Positions 7,469 to 16,417 of a stretch of 64,000 bases of DNA are shown here, in pieces (positions within the stretch are counted from its first letter, which is position 1; each line of letters starts with the position of its first letter). The stretch lies in NCBI RefSeq assembly GCF_014698735.1, contig NZ_JACJTQ010000001.1, positions 186,001-250,000 on the forward strand, given 5' to 3'. A model generated the notes under the pieces. That model made no database searches. It saw nothing but the letters and a program-made list of their open reading frames with translations, and was not told where the DNA came from. The stretch comes from Anabaena catenula FACHB-362 (GTDB taxonomy: Bacteria; Cyanobacteriota; Cyanobacteriia; Cyanobacteriales; Nostocaceae). A program made the translations under genes and the position numbers.

Positions 7469-10400
7469 ATGGAAGCACCCCAAGGTCAACAAGAAATCAG
7501 CAGTCAACAATTCATAATCCCAGCAATCGAACCTGGCACAGAAGCAGGAACCCCAGAACCTGAAAAACCCTTTGCCGAGTTTCAGAGTGCAGTAAGGGCA
7601 GTAGCCATATCACCCCACGGACGGAGACGCATTGCCGTGGGTTTAGAAGATGGCACAATAGAAATTTGGGATGTGCTAACTGGACAAAAGTGGTTAAGCT
7701 GCAAAGGTCATACAGAACCTGTCAGGTCACTAGGCTTTAGTCCCGACGGGAGTATGGTTGCCAGTGGCAGTCATGACCAAACAGTGCGGTTGTGGGATGT
7801 CTATACAGGAGAAGCCATAGGTCAAACATTCTCAGGTCATACAAGTTATGTTAACTCAGTAGCCTTTAGTCCCGATGGCAGTAAGGTTGTCAGTGGCAGT
7901 TGGGATAACACAGTACGGTTGTGGGATGTCCATACAGGAGAAATTATCGGTCAACCATTCTCAGGTCACACATATTCTGTTAATTCAGTAGCCTTTAGTC
8001 CCGACGGGAGTATGGTTGTCAGTGGCAGTAGAGACAACACATTACGGTTGTGGGATATCAATACAGGAGAAGCTATAGGTCAACCATTCTCAGGTCATAC
8101 AGAACCTGTCAGGTCAGTAGCCTTTAGTCCCGACGGCAATACGGTGGTTAGTGGTAGTGAAGACCACACAGTGCGGTTATGGGATGTCAATACAGGAGAA
8201 GCTATAGGTCAATCTTTCTCTGGTCATACAGATCCTATAAACTCAGTAGCCTTCAGTTCCGACGGCAAAACCGTTGTCAGTGGCAGTGAAGATAACACAG
8301 TGCGGTTGTGGAATGTGAATACAGGAGAAGCGATCGCTCAACCTTTCTCTGGTCATATAAATTCTGTCACCTCAGTAGCCTTCAGTGCTGATGGGAGTAT
8401 AGTTGTCAGTGGCAGTAGGGACAAAACAGTGTGGTTATGGGATGTCATCACAGGCAAAGCGATCGCTCAACCATTCTCTGGTCATACAAGTTCTGTCAGG
8501 TCAATAGCCTTTAGTCCCGATGGGAGTATGGTTGTTAGTGGCAGTGAAGATAACACAGTGCGGTTGTGGGATGTCAATACAGGAGAAGCTATAGGTCAAT
8601 TATTCTCTGGTCATACAAGTTCTGTCATGTCAGTAGCCTTTAGTCCCGACGGGAGTATGGTTGTCAGTGGCAGTAGAGACAACACATTACGGTTGTGGGA
8701 TGTCAATACAGGAGAAGCTATAGGTCAATTATTCTCTGGTCATACAAGTTCTGTTAGGTCAGTAGCCTTTAGTCCCGACGGGAGTATGGTTGTCAGTAGC
8801 AGTAGAGACAACACAATGCGGTTATGGGATGCCCGTACAGGAGAAACTATAGGTCAACCATTCTCTGGTCATACAAGTTCTGTCAGGTCAGTAGCCTTTA
8901 GTCCCGACGGGAGTATGGTTGTCAGTGGCAGTTGCGACAATACAATGCGGTTATGGGATGCCCGTACAGGAGAAGCCATCGGTCAACCATTCTCAGGTCA
9001 TACAGAACCTATCACCTCAGTAACCTTTAGTCCAGACGGGAGTACGGTTGTCAGTGGCAGTAGTGACAAGACAGTGCGGTTGTGGGATGTCAGTACAGGA
9101 CAAGCCATCGGTCAACCATTTTCTGGTCATACCAATGGTGTCAGGTCAGTAGCCTTTAGTCCCGATGGTAGTACGGTTGTCAGTGGCAGTTATGACAAGA
9201 CAGTACGGTTGTGGGATATTTCCGACCCCCAGCGCAAGCGCCAAATAGAAATAGGAAAACAAGAAAAGGTTTATTCTGTCGCTTTTGACCCACTGGGAGA
9301 CTACATTATCAGTGCTGGTGAAGATGGTATCAAGGTTTGGCGTTGGCAAAGATTTAATATTCGTCGTGTTCCCCAGGCTTTCCGCAATGACCAACCCAGC
9401 GGTGAAGACTCTCTAGATGTGGCTAAGGAACTGCAATCTTTAGCTGATGTATTAATGTTGCGGAGTCTTGAACCTCCTTTAGCGGTGGCAATTTTAGGTA
9501 GTTGGGGTAGCGGAAAATCTTTTGGAATGCACCTCATCGAAAAACAAATTACTAAAATTCGCTGTCAACAAATAACTGCAAAACAAACATGGGGTGATGT
9601 GGGAGATGAACCAAATCTTTCTCCTTATGTTGGTCATGTTTACCAAATCAAATTTAATGCCTGGAGTTATGCTAAATCTGACCTGTGGGCAAGTTTAATG
9701 CAGACTATTTTTGATCAACTTGACCGTCAATTAACTTTAGAAAAGCAGTTAAGAGAAGTTGGAAAAGTTTCTGATTTAGCAGGAGGTGAGATTTGGAGTG
9801 TTCTCAATCAGATGAATGACAGTGAGAGAAAGACAATATTAGAAGACAAATTGAGTGAAGAAGTATTTGCTGAGTTAAAAGAAAAAAATGCTGATGGTAA
9901 TGCCCTTTGGGATATTCTCAGTGAAGTGAGACAAGAGGAACAGGAGAAGTTAAAACGCACGGAAGAAGAATTACAACGATTAGAAGCAGAACTAAAAACT
10001 AAAAATCAAGAACTTGAGCGCGAATTTAAACAAAAAATTGCAGAGGTTGAGAGGGAAGTTGACAAAGACAAAGAAATTATAGAAAGGAAAGTAAATCAAG
10101 AATTTGAAAATACATCTATAGTCATTGTCTTTTTAACTCAACTCAAAGAACTGAGTAAAGATGACTTTGGTGATTTTATTTGCAAAGATTTTCTCAATTC
10201 CTATGGATTTGAAAATCGGGAAGATTTAGAAACACAAATCCCGATTGTTAAAGATTTAGATCAATTAGAAAAATCTAATCTAATTGATCAAGTTGAAAAT
10301 TTAATTAAAAATAAAGATAGCACAATAGAGGATATTATTAAAAAGTCCGGGAGGATCAAGAATTATGTAGAAGAACAACCTAGTAAAATAGTTGGTTTTA

Positions 10401-12238
10401 TCGAATTTATTAAAAAAGATAAAAAAATAGTATTCATATTTGTAGCCGCAACGTCTTTACCATTTATATTTTATTCAATCATAGTTTATATTTTACCTAC
10501 TGTCTTACCATTTATTAAACAAATAAGTTCAGCTTTAAAATTTTGGTTGACGACAATTTCCACAATTCCCGCTATAGGGATTGGAGTTGAAATATATAAG
10601 AAGTTACGAGTTTTTCAAGCTAAAACTAGCAGATTATTCCAAGTAGCAAAAGAAAGCGTAAAACAGGAGAAACAGAAACTAGCTGCTGAGAAAGATAAGA
10701 AAATTCAAGCTAAAATTGAAGAGAAAGATTTTGAACAACAGAAAAACCAAGTTTATCAAGAAAAGGAAGCAGCTAAACAAGCACTAACTACAGAACAGCA
10801 GGAAATTGAAAAACTCCAAGCACAGGTAGAACGACAAAAACAACTTGTTGGTTTAACTGCTCAATATACATCTTTAGTAGATTTTGTTAACAACCGTTTA
10901 GAAGAAGATTCTTATCAAAAAATGCTCGGTTTAATGCACCAAATTCAAGATGATTTGGCAGATTTATCTGAACATTTAACCTATCAGCCAGGAAAAACCC
11001 ATCCTGAAAAACTCAAAGTTCTTAAAGAATATTTCCCCAGGGGACCGGCAAGAATAGTTTTATATATAGATGATTTAGATCGTTGTCCTCCTAAGAAAGT
11101 TGTAGAAGTTTTAGAAGCTGTGCAATTATTGTTAAATACGAATATTTTTATCATTGTCTTAGCAATAGACGACCGTTATATTGGTCGTGCTTTAGAACAC
11201 AATTATAGAGGAGTTTTAAAACGTGGTGGTACTCCTTCTGGTGTTGACTATTTGGAGAAAATTATCCAAATTCCCTACAGAATGCGGCCTATTAGTAAAA
11301 ATGTGACAGTTAGTTATTTAAAATCTTTGGTAGATATTGAAGAAGAGTCTAAAAAAGACAGTCAAAACATCTCTAATTCCCAGCAATTAACTGATGAAAA
11401 TCCGTTTTTCCAACAAACTACAGGAGAAGATAGTATCCCTTTACAACAACTAAATTATGAAAGTAGCTTTTTAACAGAATTACCAGAAAATTTAGAGCAA
11501 GATGAATTTGAACAAATACCTGTTGATAGTGATGAACAAACAGAGGATGATTTTCATTTACCAGTATATACTCCCACTAAAAATCCAGGTGTTAAAGGGA
11601 TTTCTGAACCAAAAACTCAAGAAGATAATTCAAAAGAGAAGAATAGAAAAATACAACATTCTGCAAATACAGACCCTTTAGTTACACGTGAAAGATTTAC
11701 TGCTGAAGAGTTCGCATGGATATCAGAATCTTGTCAGCACGTTGATTTAACTCCCAGAACTGCAAAGCGACTAATTAATATTTGCAAAATCATTAAAATT
11801 ATCTGGACTCCAGTACTTCATGATACAACATGGAAACAAGAACCGAAACAAGAATACAAGCAAACATTAATTGCATTTTTAGCTTTAGCTGGTCGATATC
11901 CCAAGGAAATAAGAAAAATATTGGAAGAGATTTATTTGGAATTTGAAGAAGAAGATGCAAATACGGTAATAATTGAAAAAGATGATTTGCTGAATCGCTT
12001 ACAAAAACAAGATGGATATATGGATAGCCATAATCAAAGGGAGTGGAAGAAGTTTAAAAATGATTTCCAAAAAATGTCACCCCAGGACAAGTTTTATTTT
12101 GAAACTAGAACCTTAAATTTAGCAATATCCTTCTGTTTTGTGGGAGATATTGGTTATGATCCTGATGATCATTATAATCGTGAATATAGATTTGAAGATA
12201 AGAAGAAAGATTATGATTTTTATAGAGATAATGTTTAA
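7469..12238 (+). CDS. WD40-repeat KAP-family P-loop NTPase, membrane-anchored
   Basis: A 1589-residue multidomain protein. Residues ~38-630 hold fourteen WD40 blades: a degenerate first and last blade flank twelve 43-residue blades so alike that the DNA repeats with a 129-bp period. The KAP NTPase domain follows, with Walker A GSWGSGKS near residue 678. A long charged coiled coil (~810-900) comes next, then two hydrophobic segments (~990-1048: IVFIFVAATSLPFIFYSIIV and a following pair), a second coiled coil, and Walker B IVLYIDDLDRC near 1198. KAP NTPases insert their membrane helices within the NTPase domain, as here, and several act in phage exclusion. A sensor role for the propeller is inferred. 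The gene stands alone with repeat-rich flanks. Fourteen blades would make two seven-bladed propellers. Confidence 0.85.
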   Translation: MEAPQGQQEISSQQFIIPAIEPGTEAGTPEPEKPFAEFQSAVRAVAISPHGRRRIAVGLEDGTIEIWDVLTGQKWLSCKGHTEPVRSLGFSPDGSMVASGSHDQTVRLWDVYTGEAIGQTFSGHTSYVNSVAFSPDGSKVVSGSWDNTVRLWDVHTGEIIGQPFSGHTYSVNSVAFSPDGSMVVSGSRDNTLRLWDINTGEAIGQPFSGHTEPVRSVAFSPDGNTVVSGSEDHTVRLWDVNTGEAIGQSFSGHTDPINSVAFSSDGKTVVSGSEDNTVRLWNVNTGEAIAQPFSGHINSVTSVAFSADGSIVVSGSRDKTVWLWDVITGKAIAQPFSGHTSSVRSIAFSPDGSMVVSGSEDNTVRLWDVNTGEAIGQLFSGHTSSVMSVAFSPDGSMVVSGSRDNTLRLWDVNTGEAIGQLFSGHTSSVRSVAFSPDGSMVVSSSRDNTMRLWDARTGETIGQPFSGHTSSVRSVAFSPDGSMVVSGSCDNTMRLWDARTGEAIGQPFSGHTEPITSVTFSPDGSTVVSGSSDKTVRLWDVSTGQAIGQPFSGHTNGVRSVAFSPDGSTVVSGSYDKTVRLWDISDPQRKRQIEIGKQEKVYSVAFDPLGDYIISAGEDGIKVWRWQRFNIRRVPQAFRNDQPSGEDSLDVAKELQSLADVLMLRSLEPPLAVAILGSWGSGKSFGMHLIEKQITKIRCQQITAKQTWGDVGDEPNLSPYVGHVYQIKFNAWSYAKSDLWASLMQTIFDQLDRQLTLEKQLREVGKVSDLAGGEIWSVLNQMNDSERKTILEDKLSEEVFAELKEKNADGNALWDILSEVRQEEQEKLKRTEEELQRLEAELKTKNQELEREFKQKIAEVEREVDKDKEIIERKVNQEFENTSIVIVFLTQLKELSKDDFGDFICKDFLNSYGFENREDLETQIPIVKDLDQLEKSNLIDQVENLIKNKDSTIEDIIKKSGRIKNYVEEQPSKIVGFIEFIKKDKKIVFIFVAATSLPFIFYSIIVYILPTVLPFIKQISSALKFWLTTISTIPAIGIGVEIYKKLRVFQAKTSRLFQVAKESVKQEKQKLAAEKDKKIQAKIEEKDFEQQKNQVYQEKEAAKQALTTEQQEIEKLQAQVERQKQLVGLTAQYTSLVDFVNNRLEEDSYQKMLGLMHQIQDDLADLSEHLTYQPGKTHPEKLKVLKEYFPRGPARIVLYIDDLDRCPPKKVVEVLEAVQLLLNTNIFIIVLAIDDRYIGRALEHNYRGVLKRGGTPSGVDYLEKIIQIPYRMRPISKNVTVSYLKSLVDIEEESKKDSQNISNSQQLTDENPFFQQTTGEDSIPLQQLNYESSFLTELPENLEQDEFEQIPVDSDEQTEDDFHLPVYTPTKNPGVKGISEPKTQEDNSKEKNRKIQHSANTDPLVTRERFTAEEFAWISESCQHVDLTPRTAKRLINICKIIKIIWTPVLHDTTWKQEPKQEYKQTLIAFLALAGRYPKEIRKILEEIYLEFEEEDANTVIIEKDDLLNRLQKQDGYMDSHNQREWKKFKNDFQKMSPQDKFYFETRTLNLAISFCFVGDIGYDPDDHYNREYRFEDKKKDYDFYRDNV

Positions 12239-12314
12239 AAGCTTATTTGATTTTTGTTGGTATAGCTTGCGCTGGGAATTAACAAAATGTAGCTTTTGTA
12301 AAGATTTTTAAAGT

Positions 12315-12332
12315 TATGTAATGTAATGTAAA
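12315..12332 (-). promoter_or_regulatory. HLR1-like RpaB site upstream of psaD
   Basis: Read on the minus strand the site is TTTACATTACATTACATA, two hexamers of TTACA type separated by the 4 nt expected for the HLR1 direct repeat, with one deviation (A instead of G/T at the start of the second half). RpaB binding to HLR1 motifs at photosystem I promoters is established in Synechocystis. It lies about 165 bp before the psaD start. Not confirmed by any mapped promoter. Confidence 0.45.
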
Positions 12333-12496
12333 TTCTAGATTGATTCTCAAAAATTGTTCTATTGTGCGTTTACCTAACATTCTGAAGCCTTTGGCCAGAC
12401 TCAATCACTAAAAACTGTTACAGTCTATGACGCGATCGCAATATTAGCTCAATTACGATGTTAGTATGCCCTAAAAACGTTGAGAGACAACCTCTT

Positions 12497-12916
12497 ATGG
12501 CAGACACTCTTACTGGTAAAACTCCACTTTTCGGTGGCAGCACTGGCGGATTGCTGAAAAAAGCACAAGAAGAAGAAAAGTACGCTATCACCTGGACTAG
12601 CCCTAAAGAGCAAGTTTTTGAAATGCCTACAGGTGGCGCTGCCACAATGGTTAAAGGCGAAAACCTGCTTTATATCGCTCGGAAAGAGTATGGTATCGCT
12701 TTGGGCGGCCAACTCCGGAAATTCAAAATCACAGACTACAAAATTTACCGGATTCTTCCCAGCGGTGAAACCACTTTCATTCACCCAGCTGATGGTGTGT
12801 TCCCAGAAAAAGTGAATGCTGGTCGTGATAAAGTGCGCTTTGTACCCCGCAGAATTGGTCAAAACCCCAGTCCTGCACAACTGAAGTTCAGTGGTAAAGC
12901 TACTTACGATGCATAG
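12497..12916 (+). CDS. psaD: photosystem I reaction centre subunit II (PsaD)
   Basis: The 139-residue protein is a clear Psa[21 protein letters not shown] at the N-terminus, then the conserved [19 protein letters not shown], a basic [15 protein letters not shown] stretch and [13 protein letters not shown]-type sequence. PsaD sits on the stromal side of photosystem I, docks ferredoxin and stabilises PsaC. The frame is open upstream to 12458, but the ATG at 12497 is chosen because the protein then starts MADTLTG as in other cyanobacteria. An HLR1-like site lies upstream, consistent with light-dependent control. The gene is followed by an AT-rich repeat rather than by a co-directional partner. 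Confidence 0.97.
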   Translation: MADTLTGKTPLFGGSTGGLLKKAQEEEKYAITWTSPKEQVFEMPTGGAATMVKGENLLYIARKEYGIALGGQLRKFKITDYKIYRILPSGETTFIHPADGVFPEKVNAGRDKVRFVPRRIGQNPSPAQLKFSGKATYDA

Positions 12917-13100
12917 TACCGCAGGGCGGAATTAAAAATTAACAATTAAAAATTAAAAAAGCAGACTCAACAAGCTGTTCACGAATTTTTAATTGTTGGT
13001 TGATTTACGCCGTTGTGAATTAATCGTTAAGTAGTGGTTAATGGGTAATGGGGAAAAAGAAAAACTTTTACCAATTACCCATTGCCAATAACTCGTTCGT

Positions 13101-13150
13101 AATTGTTAATTTTTAAGTTTTAATTGTTAATTGTTAATTTTTAATTATTT
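13101..13150. repeat. AT-rich AATTGTTAATTTTTA repeat leader abutting trpE
   Basis: Tandem and overlapping AATTGTTAAT/TTTTAATT words run directly into the trpE start codon, ending TTTTTAATTATTT then ATG. The same ending precedes cyaB1 (33630-33642), and TTTTTAATTGTTT precedes the gene at 59706. A diverged copy lies at about 12934-12960. No Shine-Dalgarno sequence is present in this leader. Confidence 0.7.
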
Positions 13151-14665
13151 ATGATTTTCCCCGATTTCCACCAATTTACAGAACTAGCTAAACAAGGTAA
13201 TTTTGTCCCTGTATATCAGGAATGGGTAGCTGACTTAGATACTCCTGTTTCTGCTTGGTATAAAGTATGTGCGGATCAACCTTATAGCTTTTTATTAGAA
13301 TCGGTGGAAGGTGGAGAAAAAATAGGGCGTTATAGTTTATTGGGTTGTGATCCTCTGTGGATTTTGGAAGCCAGAGGTGATAAAACTACTCAAACACATC
13401 GAGATGGTTCTGAGCAAGTTTTTACCGGCGATCCTTTTACAGTTTTAGCTGAATGTTTAGCACCCTATCACCCAGTAAAATTACCAGAATTACCTTCAGG
13501 AATTGGCGGTTTATTTGGGTTTTGGGGTTATGAATTAATTAATTGGATTGAACCGCGTGTACCAATTCATCCCCAAGATAGCCGTAATATACCAGATGGA
13601 TTGTGGATGCAGGTAGACCACCTGTTGGTTTTTGACCAGGTAAAGCGGAAAATTTGGGCGATCGCATATTCGGATTTACGTGACCCAAATGTTAATTTAG
13701 AGGTAGCCTATCAACAGGCGGGCGATCGCATTCAGGAAATGGTCAGCAAGCTATCTTTACCCTTATCGCCACAAAATACCCAATTAGCTTGGACAGCCCC
13801 TGGAAACAAGCCCAAAGCAGGAATAGAGGAATACACCAGCAACTTTACCCGTCCAGAATTTTGCGCCAGTGTTGAAAAAGCTAAAGAATATATCAAAGCT
13901 GGTGATATCTTCCAAGTCGTAATTTCTCAACGCTTATCCACAGAATATACAGGGAATCCCTTCGCCCTTTATCGTTCTTTACGCCAAATCAATCCTTCAC
14001 CTTACATGGCGTATTTTAACTTTAAGGATTGGCAAATTATCGGTTCTAGTCCGGAAGTCATGGTGAAAGCAGAATGCGACCCTGATGGGGGTATAATCGC
14101 CACAGTCCGCCCCATTGCTGGGACAAGACCAAGAGGGAAGACAACCCAAGAAGATGCGGCTTTCGCTGAAGATTTACTTCAAGACCCCAAAGAAGTTGCT
14201 GAACACGTCATGTTAGTTGATTTAGGACGCAATGATTTAGGGCGTGTGTGCGAAAGCGGTAGTGTTAAAGTTGATGAATTAATGGTAGTGGAACGCTATT
14301 CCCATGTCATGCACATTGTCAGTAATGTGGTGGGTAAATTAGCAAATGACAAAACAGCCTGGGATTTACTTAAAGCCAGTTTCCCAGCCGGTACAGTTAG
14401 CGGTGCGCCGAAAATCAGGGCGATGGAAATCATCAACGAATTAGAACCAAGTCGCCGGGGTGTGTATTCAGGTGTGTATGGCTATTATGATTTTGAAGGA
14501 CAATTAAATAGTGCGATCGCTATTCGGACAATGGTACTGCATAATCATACCGTGACAGTTCAAGCTGGTGCCGGTTTAGTCGCTGATTCAGAACCAGAGA
14601 AGGAATACGAGGAAACGCTGAATAAAGCTAGAGGGTTATTAGAAGCAATTCGTTGTTTGCGATAA
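13151..14665 (+). CDS. trpE: anthranilate synthase component I
   Basis: A 504-residue chorismate-binding enzyme that converts chorismate and ammonia from the TrpG partner into anthranilate, the first step of tryptophan synthesis. The N-terminal region contains FLLESVEGGEKIGRYS, the LLES tryptophan feedback-site motif typical of TrpE. The catalytic half shows GDIFQVVISQR, ATVRPIAGTRPRGK, KEVAEHVMLVDLGRNDLGRV and FPAGTVSGAPKIRAME; VSGAPK separates it from salicylate synthases (SGI-K). The protein is full length with a normal C-terminus ([14 protein letters not shown]). Its last codons recur three times downstream (15428, 17611, 21090), which marks the 3' end as an integration site. trpG is not in the window. 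Confidence 0.95.
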   Translation: MIFPDFHQFTELAKQGNFVPVYQEWVADLDTPVSAWYKVCADQPYSFLLESVEGGEKIGRYSLLGCDPLWILEARGDKTTQTHRDGSEQVFTGDPFTVLAECLAPYHPVKLPELPSGIGGLFGFWGYELINWIEPRVPIHPQDSRNIPDGLWMQVDHLLVFDQVKRKIWAIAYSDLRDPNVNLEVAYQQAGDRIQEMVSKLSLPLSPQNTQLAWTAPGNKPKAGIEEYTSNFTRPEFCASVEKAKEYIKAGDIFQVVISQRLSTEYTGNPFALYRSLRQINPSPYMAYFNFKDWQIIGSSPEVMVKAECDPDGGIIATVRPIAGTRPRGKTTQEDAAFAEDLLQDPKEVAEHVMLVDLGRNDLGRVCESGSVKVDELMVVERYSHVMHIVSNVVGKLANDKTAWDLLKASFPAGTVSGAPKIRAMEIINELEPSRRGVYSGVYGYYDFEGQLNSAIAIRTMVLHNHTVTVQAGAGLVADSEPEKEYEETLNKARGLLEAIRCLR

Positions 14666-14686
14666 ACTTTAACCCATTGAATCCCC

Positions 14687-14698
14687 GCAGGAGAATAG
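14687..14698. repeat. 12-bp direct repeat, left copy (GCAGGAGAATAG)
   Basis: GCAGGAGAATAG also occurs at 15416-15427, where it forms the last codons and stop of the PIN-domain gene. The two copies bracket the toxin-antitoxin cassette exactly. The left copy also supplies a GGAG ribosome binding site for the antitoxin gene, so part of the identity could be functional coincidence. Confidence 0.45.
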
Positions 14699-14702
14699 AG
14701 AT

Positions 14703-14948
14703 ATGAGTATTGTTATCACAGATGAAGTCTTGCAGACAATCCAAATGTCTGACAAAGAATTAATTCAAGAAATAGCAATTTTGCTCTTTGAACAAGAACG
14801 TTTTACTTTAGGGCAAGCAAGTCATTTTGTAGGAATGAATCAACTCGAGTTTCAGCGATTACTTGCTAGTCGAAAAATTCCCATTCACTATGATATTGCT
14901 GAATTCAGGGAGGATATAAAGAGTTTGGAAGCTAATAATTGGCGATGA
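14703..14948 (+). CDS. UPF0175-family antitoxin
   Basis: An 81-residue helical protein with the UPF0175 signature: ELIQEIAILLFEQERFTLGQASHFVGMNQLEFQRLLASRKIPIHY. In this family the segment resembles a small helix-turn-helix. UPF0175 genes pair with PIN-like DUF3368 genes, as here, overlapping by 4 bp (ATGA). GGAG precedes the start. It lies 38 bp after the trpE stop and forms the first cargo set between trpE and its first displaced terminus. Confidence 0.85.
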   Translation: MSIVITDEVLQTIQMSDKELIQEIAILLFEQERFTLGQASHFVGMNQLEFQRLLASRKIPIHYDIAEFREDIKSLEANNWR

Positions 14949-15427
14949 TTATTATTAGCAATACATCACCTATCAGTAACCTCGCTGCGATTGGACAGTT
15001 AACTTTGTTGCAGCAACTCTATGGGAATATAATCATTCCACCGACAGTCTATCAGGAAATTCTTGCTTCTGGTAGTACAGATCCAGGTACACTAGCACTT
15101 CAAACTCTCGATTGGATTCAAGTTATATCAGTTAGAAATATTGTCCTAGTTCAGACTCTACAAACAATTTTAGATCCAGGTGAAGCGGAAGCGATAGCTC
15201 TTGCTCTGGAGTTAAATGCTGATAGACTGATTATTGATGAACGAAAAGGTAGAAATGAGGCAATAAGGTCTGGTTTACAGGTCACTGGACTCTTAGGTGT
15301 TGTACTAGCTGCTAGACAACAAGGGTTTATTCCACTAGTACAACCGATATTAGATGATTTGATTGCTAATGGCTTCTGGATTCGTGAACAGTTGTATGCA
15401 GAAGTTTTAATAGTTGCAGGAGAATAG
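14945..15427 (+). CDS. DUF3368 PIN-like toxin
   Basis: About 160 residues starting [22 protein letters not shown], the DUF3368 opening (S/DTSPL-like with an acidic-poor first strand), then [24 protein letters not shown] with the acidic EAEA cluster, and [15 protein letters not shown]. These match PIN-fold nucleases that act as toxins beside UPF0175. The ATG at 14945 is preferred over an in-frame TTG at 14939 because it gives the ATGA overlap. The stop codon is directly followed by the first trpE-terminus copy. Confidence 0.85.
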   Translation: MIIISNTSPISNLAAIGQLTLLQQLYGNIIIPPTVYQEILASGSTDPGTLALQTLDWIQVISVRNIVLVQTLQTILDPGEAEAIALALELNADRLIIDERKGRNEAIRSGLQVTGLLGVVLAARQQGFIPLVQPILDDLIANGFWIREQLYAEVLIVAGE

Positions 15428-15545
15428 CACCGTCACAGTCCAAGCCGGTGCCGGTTTGGTAGCTGATTCAGAACCAGAAAAAGAATACGAGGAAACGCTG
15501 AATAAAGCTAGAAGGTTATTAGAAGCGATTCGTTCTTTGCGGTGA
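15428..15545 (+). pseudogene. displaced trpE 3' end, copy 1
   Basis: 118 bp corresponding to trpE 14548-14665, in the same orientation and ending at the equivalent stop codon. It would encode [20 protein letters not shown] and onward to [10 protein letters not shown] count about 12 differences from the resident end; two change the residue (G to R, C to S), the rest are synonymous or in the stop codon. No start codon or upstream trpE sequence is attached. It shares third-position choices with copy 2 (GTCACAGTCCAAG) rather than with trpE. Confidence 0.9.
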
Positions 15546-15596
15546 ACTCTATTTCCTACGAAGAAGGGAAATTAAAATCAATACTGGAGCTAAACT

Positions 15597-15830
15597 ATGA
15601 TACCAGCTATTAGTAGACCTTCAACGTTACTTGGTCAGATTAAAGTTGAAAAAGTAGATAAATTCAATTTATTTAAATTTAATGATGAACTCCAGAAGCG
15701 AATGGAAGAACTTTTGGATAGAAAAAAAGCTGATTTGCTGACTTCAGAGGAAGTTATAGAATTGGAAGCTATTGGAGAATTAGACAGAATTTTCACTCAC
15801 ATCAATGCGATGTTAGTAGCTCAAGTATGA
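15597..15830 (+). CDS. small helical protein coupled to an HNH nuclease
   Basis: A 77-residue protein, MIPAISRPSTLLGQIKVEKVDKF followed by a predicted amphipathic helix region (ELQKRMEELLDRKKADLLTSEEVIELEAIGELDRIF). The TSEE-x-ELE-x-IGELDR motif is seen in small cyanobacterial proteins encoded before HNH endonuclease genes. Its stop overlaps the HNH start by 4 bp (ATGA), so the two are translationally coupled. It might be an accessory or antidote subunit; that is inference. Confidence 0.65.
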   Translation: MIPAISRPSTLLGQIKVEKVDKFNLFKFNDELQKRMEELLDRKKADLLTSEEVIELEAIGELDRIFTHINAMLVAQV

Positions 15831-16288
15831 CTATTGACGATATTACCAGGGAATTAGTGCGTAAACGGGCAAAATATCTATGTGAGTATTGTCACTCTCC
15901 AGAGCGCATTTCTACAACTCGATTCACCTTAGATCATGTAATACCTAAATCTTTGGGTGGTGCTGATGATATTGATAATTTAGCTTTAGCTTGTCGTCGG
16001 TGCAATGAACGCCGCTACAAATTTTTAGCAGGAATTGACCCAAAAACACAAGCCATTACCCCTTTATTTAATCCCCTTCAACAAAAATGGTCAGATCATT
16101 TTGTCTGGAGTGCTGACGGTAAAACCATTTTAGGAATAACTCCCACAGGTAGAGCTACTTGTAAGCGACTTGATCTTAATGATGAGCGATATACAGAAGA
16201 TGATTCTATCCGCAGTGCGCGAGGTTTTTGGGTAAAAGCTGCTTTACATCCACCTGATGAAGATCCGTGTCAAGCGTTAGAGTCCTAG
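15827..16288 (+). CDS. HNH endonuclease
   Basis: A 153-residue protein with a complete HNH site: CEYC (zinc pair 1), LDHVIPKSLGGADDIDNLALAC (the DH of the first catalytic strand and the central N) and CRRCNERR (zinc pair 2 and final N). The C-terminal 70 residues (FNPLQQKWSDHFVWSADGKTILGITPTGRATC) are conserved in a cyanobacterial HNH subgroup that often co-occurs with a small upstream protein. Family members cut DNA; whether this one serves defence, homing or repair is unknown. It sits inside the second cargo set bounded by trpE-terminus copies. Confidence 0.85.
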   Translation: MTIDDITRELVRKRAKYLCEYCHSPERISTTRFTLDHVIPKSLGGADDIDNLALACRRCNERRYKFLAGIDPKTQAITPLFNPLQQKWSDHFVWSADGKTILGITPTGRATCKRLDLNDERYTEDDSIRSARGFWVKAALHPPDEDPCQALES

Positions 16289-16417
16289 AGATGGTTTTTA
16301 TTTCAAAATAATTAACAAAAATATGAAAGAAAGAAGTATATTTAATGACATGAATTTCTTGTGAAATAATATAAATCTCTGTTTAGGTAAAATTTTGGAA
16401 TTTGGGCGGGGTGAAAT

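Noticed and set aside
7705-9253. WD40 DNA repeats as an assembly artefact
   Set aside because: The blades differ at defined positions and keep the reading frame through to the NTPase domain, so a real gene is more likely; long reads would settle exact copy number.
12461-12880. Antisense ORF across psaD
   Set aside because: Shadow of psaD in a complementary frame.
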